From Synchiropus splendidus (lineage: Eukaryota; Chordata; Actinopteri; Syngnathiformes; Callionymidae), in contig NC_071348.1 of the NCBI RefSeq assembly GCF_027744825.2, forward strand, positions 18,261,563-18,325,562: DNA of 64,000 bases, in the 5' to 3' direction. The position numbers were made by a program, and so were the translations under genes. Below, piece by piece: positions 61,516-64,000 of the stretch (positions are counted from its first letter, which is position 1; every line of letters starts with the position of its first letter). Below the pieces are notes generated by a model. It did not search any database. It was given only the letters and a program-made list of their open reading frames with translations, and had not been told where the DNA came from.

Positions 61516-62130
61516 AAAATGTTGACAACTTTGGAAAAACACTTCAGACAGCTTAGATTTGATGTGCAACTACCAGAAAGACCCTTTCTGCTATAGTGGA
61601 AATTTAAAATTTCATGTTCTGAAGATTCCTTGCAAAGTTATGGCACAATGCGGAAAACACGTTTTCAGTCTGAGATAAAGTCGATTCCGGAACGCCAAAC
61701 ATAAAAATGTTGATAACTTTGGAAAAACACTTCAGACAGCTTAGATTTCACCTGAAACTACTAGAAAGACCCTTTCTGCTATAGTGGGAGGTGAAAATTT
61801 CATGTTTGAAGCTTCCCTGCAAAGTTGTGGCACAATGCGTAAAACGCGTTTTCAGCCTGAGATAAGGTCGTTTCCGGAACTCCAGACATAAAAATGTTGA
61901 TGTCTTTGGAAAAACACTTCAGACTGCTTAGATTTGATGTCCAACTACTAGAAAGACCATTTCTGCCATTGTGGGAGGTGAAAATTTCATGTTCTGAAGC
62001 TTCACGGCAAAGTAATTGAACAATGCGTAAAACGCGTTTTCAGCCTGTGATAAGGTCGATTCAGGAACGTCAAACATAAAAAAGTTGATAACTTTTGAAA
62101 TACACTTCAGACCGCTTACATTTGATGTGC
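61516..62130 (+). repeat. Third copy of the GATTTCAC(G/C)TGAAAC segment
   Basis: About three monomers matching 6,530-7,070 and 57,576-58,140. Shared markers are GTTGACAACTTTGG, GATTCCTTGC or GCTTCCTTGC, CGGAAAACACGTTTTCAGTC, GATAAAGTCGATTCC, GGAACTCCAGACATAAA and CGGCAAAGTAATTGAAC. One monomer has lost two bases (CATGTTTGAAGC near 61,801). Confidence 0.8.
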
Positions 62131-64000
62131 AACTACAAGAAAGACCCTTTCTGCTATAGTGGGAGGTGAAAATTTCATGTTCTGAAGCTTCCCTGCAAAG
62201 TTATGGCACAATGCAGAAAACGCGTTTTCAGCCTGAGATAAGGTCGATTCCGGTACGCCAAACATAAAAATGTTGATAACTATGGAAAAACATTTCAGAC
62301 AGCTTAGATTTGATGTGCAACTACAAGACAGAACCTTTCTGGAATAGTGGGAGGTTAAAATATCATATTCTGAAGCTTCCCTGCAAAGTTATGGCACAAT
62401 GCAGAAAAAGCGTTTTCAGCCTGAGATAAGGTTGATTCCGGAACGCCAAACATAAAAAAGTAGATAACTTTGGAAAAACACTTCAGACAGCTTAGATTTG
62501 ATGTGCAACTACTAGAAAGACCCTTTCTGCTATAGTGGGAGGTGAAAATGTCATGTTCTGAAGCTTCCCTGCAAAGTTATGGCACCATGCGTAAAACATG
62601 TTTTCAGCCTGAGATTAGGTCGATTCCGAAACGCCAAACATAAGAATGTTGATAACTTTGGAAAAACACTTCAGACAGCTTAGATTTGATGTGCAACTAC
62701 TTGAAAGACCCTTTCTGATATAGCGGGTGGTCAAAATTCGATATTCTGAAGCTTCCCTCCAAAGTTATGGCACAATGCGTAAAACGCGTTTTCAGTTTGA
62801 GATTAGGTCGATTCCGGAACGCCAAACATAAAAATGTTGATAACTTTGGAAAGCCACTTCAGACAGCTTAGATTTGATGTGCAACTACTAGAAAGACCCT
62901 TTCTACTATAGCGGCAAGTGAATATTTCATGTTCTGTGGCATCCATGCCAAGTTATGGCACAATGCGTAAAACACGTTTTCAGACTGAGATAAGGTGGGT
63001 TCCAGAACGCCAAACATAAAAATGTTGATAACTTTGGAAAAACATTTCAGACAGCTTAGATTTGATCTGCAACTACTAGAAAGACCCTTTCTGCTATAGT
63101 GGGAGGTGAAAATTCGATGTTCTGAAGCTTCACTGCAAAGTTATGGCTCCATGCGTAAAACGCGTTTTCAGCCAGTGATAAGGTGGATTCCGGAACGCCA
63201 AACATAAAAATGTTGATAATTCTGGAAAAACACTTCAGACAGCTTAGATTTGATGTGCAACTACTAGATAGACCCTTTCAGCCATTGTGGGAGGTGAAAA
63301 TTCGATGTTCTGAAGCTTCCCAGCAAAGTTATGGCACCATGCGTAAAACGCGTTTTCAGCCTGAGATAAAGTTGATTCCGGAACGCCAAACATAAAAGTG
63401 TTTATAACTTTGAAAAAACATTTCAGACAGCTTAGATTTGAAGTGCAACTACTAGAAAGACCCTTTCTGCTATAGTGGGAGGTGAAAATTTCATGTTCTG
63501 AGGCTTCCCGGCAAAGTTACGGCACAAAGCAGAAAACACATTTTCAGACTGAGATAAGGTGGGTTCCAGAACGCCAAACATAAAAAAGTAGATAACTTTG
63601 GAAAAACACTTCAGACAGCTTAGATTTGATGTGCAACTACTAGTAAGACCCTTTCTGCTATAGTGGGAGGTGAAAATTTCATGTTCTGAAGCTTCCCTGC
63701 AAAGTTATGGCACAATGCAGAAAACGCCTTTTCAGCCTGAGATAAGGTGGGTTCCGGAACGCCAAACATAAAAATGTTGATAACTTTAGAAAAACACTTC
63801 AAGACAGCTTAGATTTGATGTGCAACTACTAGAATGACCTTTTCTGCCATAGTGGGAGGTTAAAATTTCATGTTCTGAAGCTTCCCTGCACAGTTATGGC
63901 ACAATGCAGAAAACGCGTTTTCAGCCGGAGATAAGGTCGATTCCGAAACGCCAAACATGAAAATGTTGATATGTTTGGAAAAACACTTTCGACAGCTTAG
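62131..64000 (+). repeat. Array continues to the window edge
   Basis: About ten diverged monomers. The last two again carry CTTCAAGACAGC, GAATGACCTTTTCTGCC and GCCGGAGATAAGGTCGATTCCGAAACGCC, as at 17.4-19.1 kb. The window ends at phase 51, mid-monomer, with no sign that the array is ending. Confidence 0.75.

Larger units (their letters stand above)
1..64000 (+). repeat. Tandem satellite array, 188-bp monomer, about 340 copies
   Basis: Every line of the window aligns to one monomer of about 188 bp, always in the same orientation. Conserved words recurring once per period include GCCAAACATA (phase 1), ACAGCTTAGATTTGATG (44-60), AGACCCTTTCTGCTATAG (74-91), GAAGCTTCCCTGCAAAG (116-132) and AAAACGCGTTTTCAG (149-163). 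Most length changes are 1-3 bp. The window starts and ends near phase 51, so both edges are inside the array. The length is in the nucleosomal class common for centromeric satellites in plants and animals. That parallel is general knowledge; centromere function here is inference. I do not recognise the family. Confidence 0.98.

Noticed and set aside
1..64000. CRISPR array.
   Set aside because: The repeats are contiguous 188-bp units with no unique spacers, and the variable positions are scattered.
1..64000. CENP-B box in the monomer.
   Set aside because: I looked for TTCG followed at fixed spacing by A and CGGG on both strands of the consensus. The nearest sequence, TTCCGGAACGCC or its TTTCGGAACGCC variant, lacks the required A and CGGG.
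1..64000. Transposable element or tRNA/rRNA insertion.
   Set aside because: Every line aligns to the monomer. No terminal repeats, poly-A tail, target-site duplication or foreign stretch was seen.
1..64000. Inverted orientation blocks within the array.
   Set aside because: GAAGCTTC is palindromic and uninformative, but directional words such as CCCTGCAAAG and CAGCTTAGATTTG occur only in the plus orientation in all regions read.

Overview
The window is one uninterrupted block of satellite DNA. From the first base to the last it is a head-to-tail array of a monomer of about 188 bp (mostly 186-188), roughly 340 copies, all in the same orientation. I found no protein-coding gene, RNA gene, transposon insertion, strand switch, telomere repeat or unique spacer. 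Because 188 is not a multiple of 3, reading frame shifts at every monomer, and the many 60-110 codon open frames on both strands are by-products of the repeat.

The organism is almost certainly a eukaryote with cytosine methylation. Kilobase-scale arrays of a nucleosome-length monomer with higher-order repeats (HORs) are typical of centromeric or pericentromeric heterochromatin. The CpG sites in the monomer show the C-to-T / G-to-A decay expected from methylated cytosine. A plant is plausible, but I do not recognise the satellite family and cannot name a taxon.

I number the consensus monomer (its 'phase') from GCCAAACATA = 1. Landmarks are ATAACTTTG (20-28), the HindIII-containing palindrome GAAGCTTC (116-123), CAAAGTTAT (128-136, the exact reverse complement of 20-28), the perfect palindrome GAAAACGCGTTTTC (148-161, with an MluI core) and the palindrome GTTCCGGAAC (179-188).

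Layout. (1) 1-10.5 kb: a six-monomer unit repeated at the left edge, a mosaic block, then a four-monomer a-b-c-d HOR in three copies (8,023-10,457). (2) 10.5-21.2 kb: mostly diverged monomers with short local HORs (a dimer at 12.2-13.3 kb, hexamer spacings at 16.8-20.6 kb). (3) 21.2-36.7 kb: a more homogenised core with three successive versions of a composite HOR, an identical 8-monomer duplication, a 3-monomer duplication and one off-register deletion junction. (4) 36.7-43.5 kb: 16-17-monomer and 8-monomer duplications. (5) 43.5-53.8 kb: a roughly 4-kb segment duplicated with whole-monomer indels between copies. (6) 54.8-60.1 kb: a second copy, about 51 kb away, of the block at 3.5-10.6 kb. 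(7) 60.1-64 kb: further diverged monomers. Both window edges lie inside the array.

Nothing here works as a gene system. What can be read is history: duplications nested at several scales, nearly all changing length by whole monomers, as expected of unequal exchange, slippage or break-induced copying within an array. All comparisons were by eye, so identity statements mean that I found no difference when checking sample lines.
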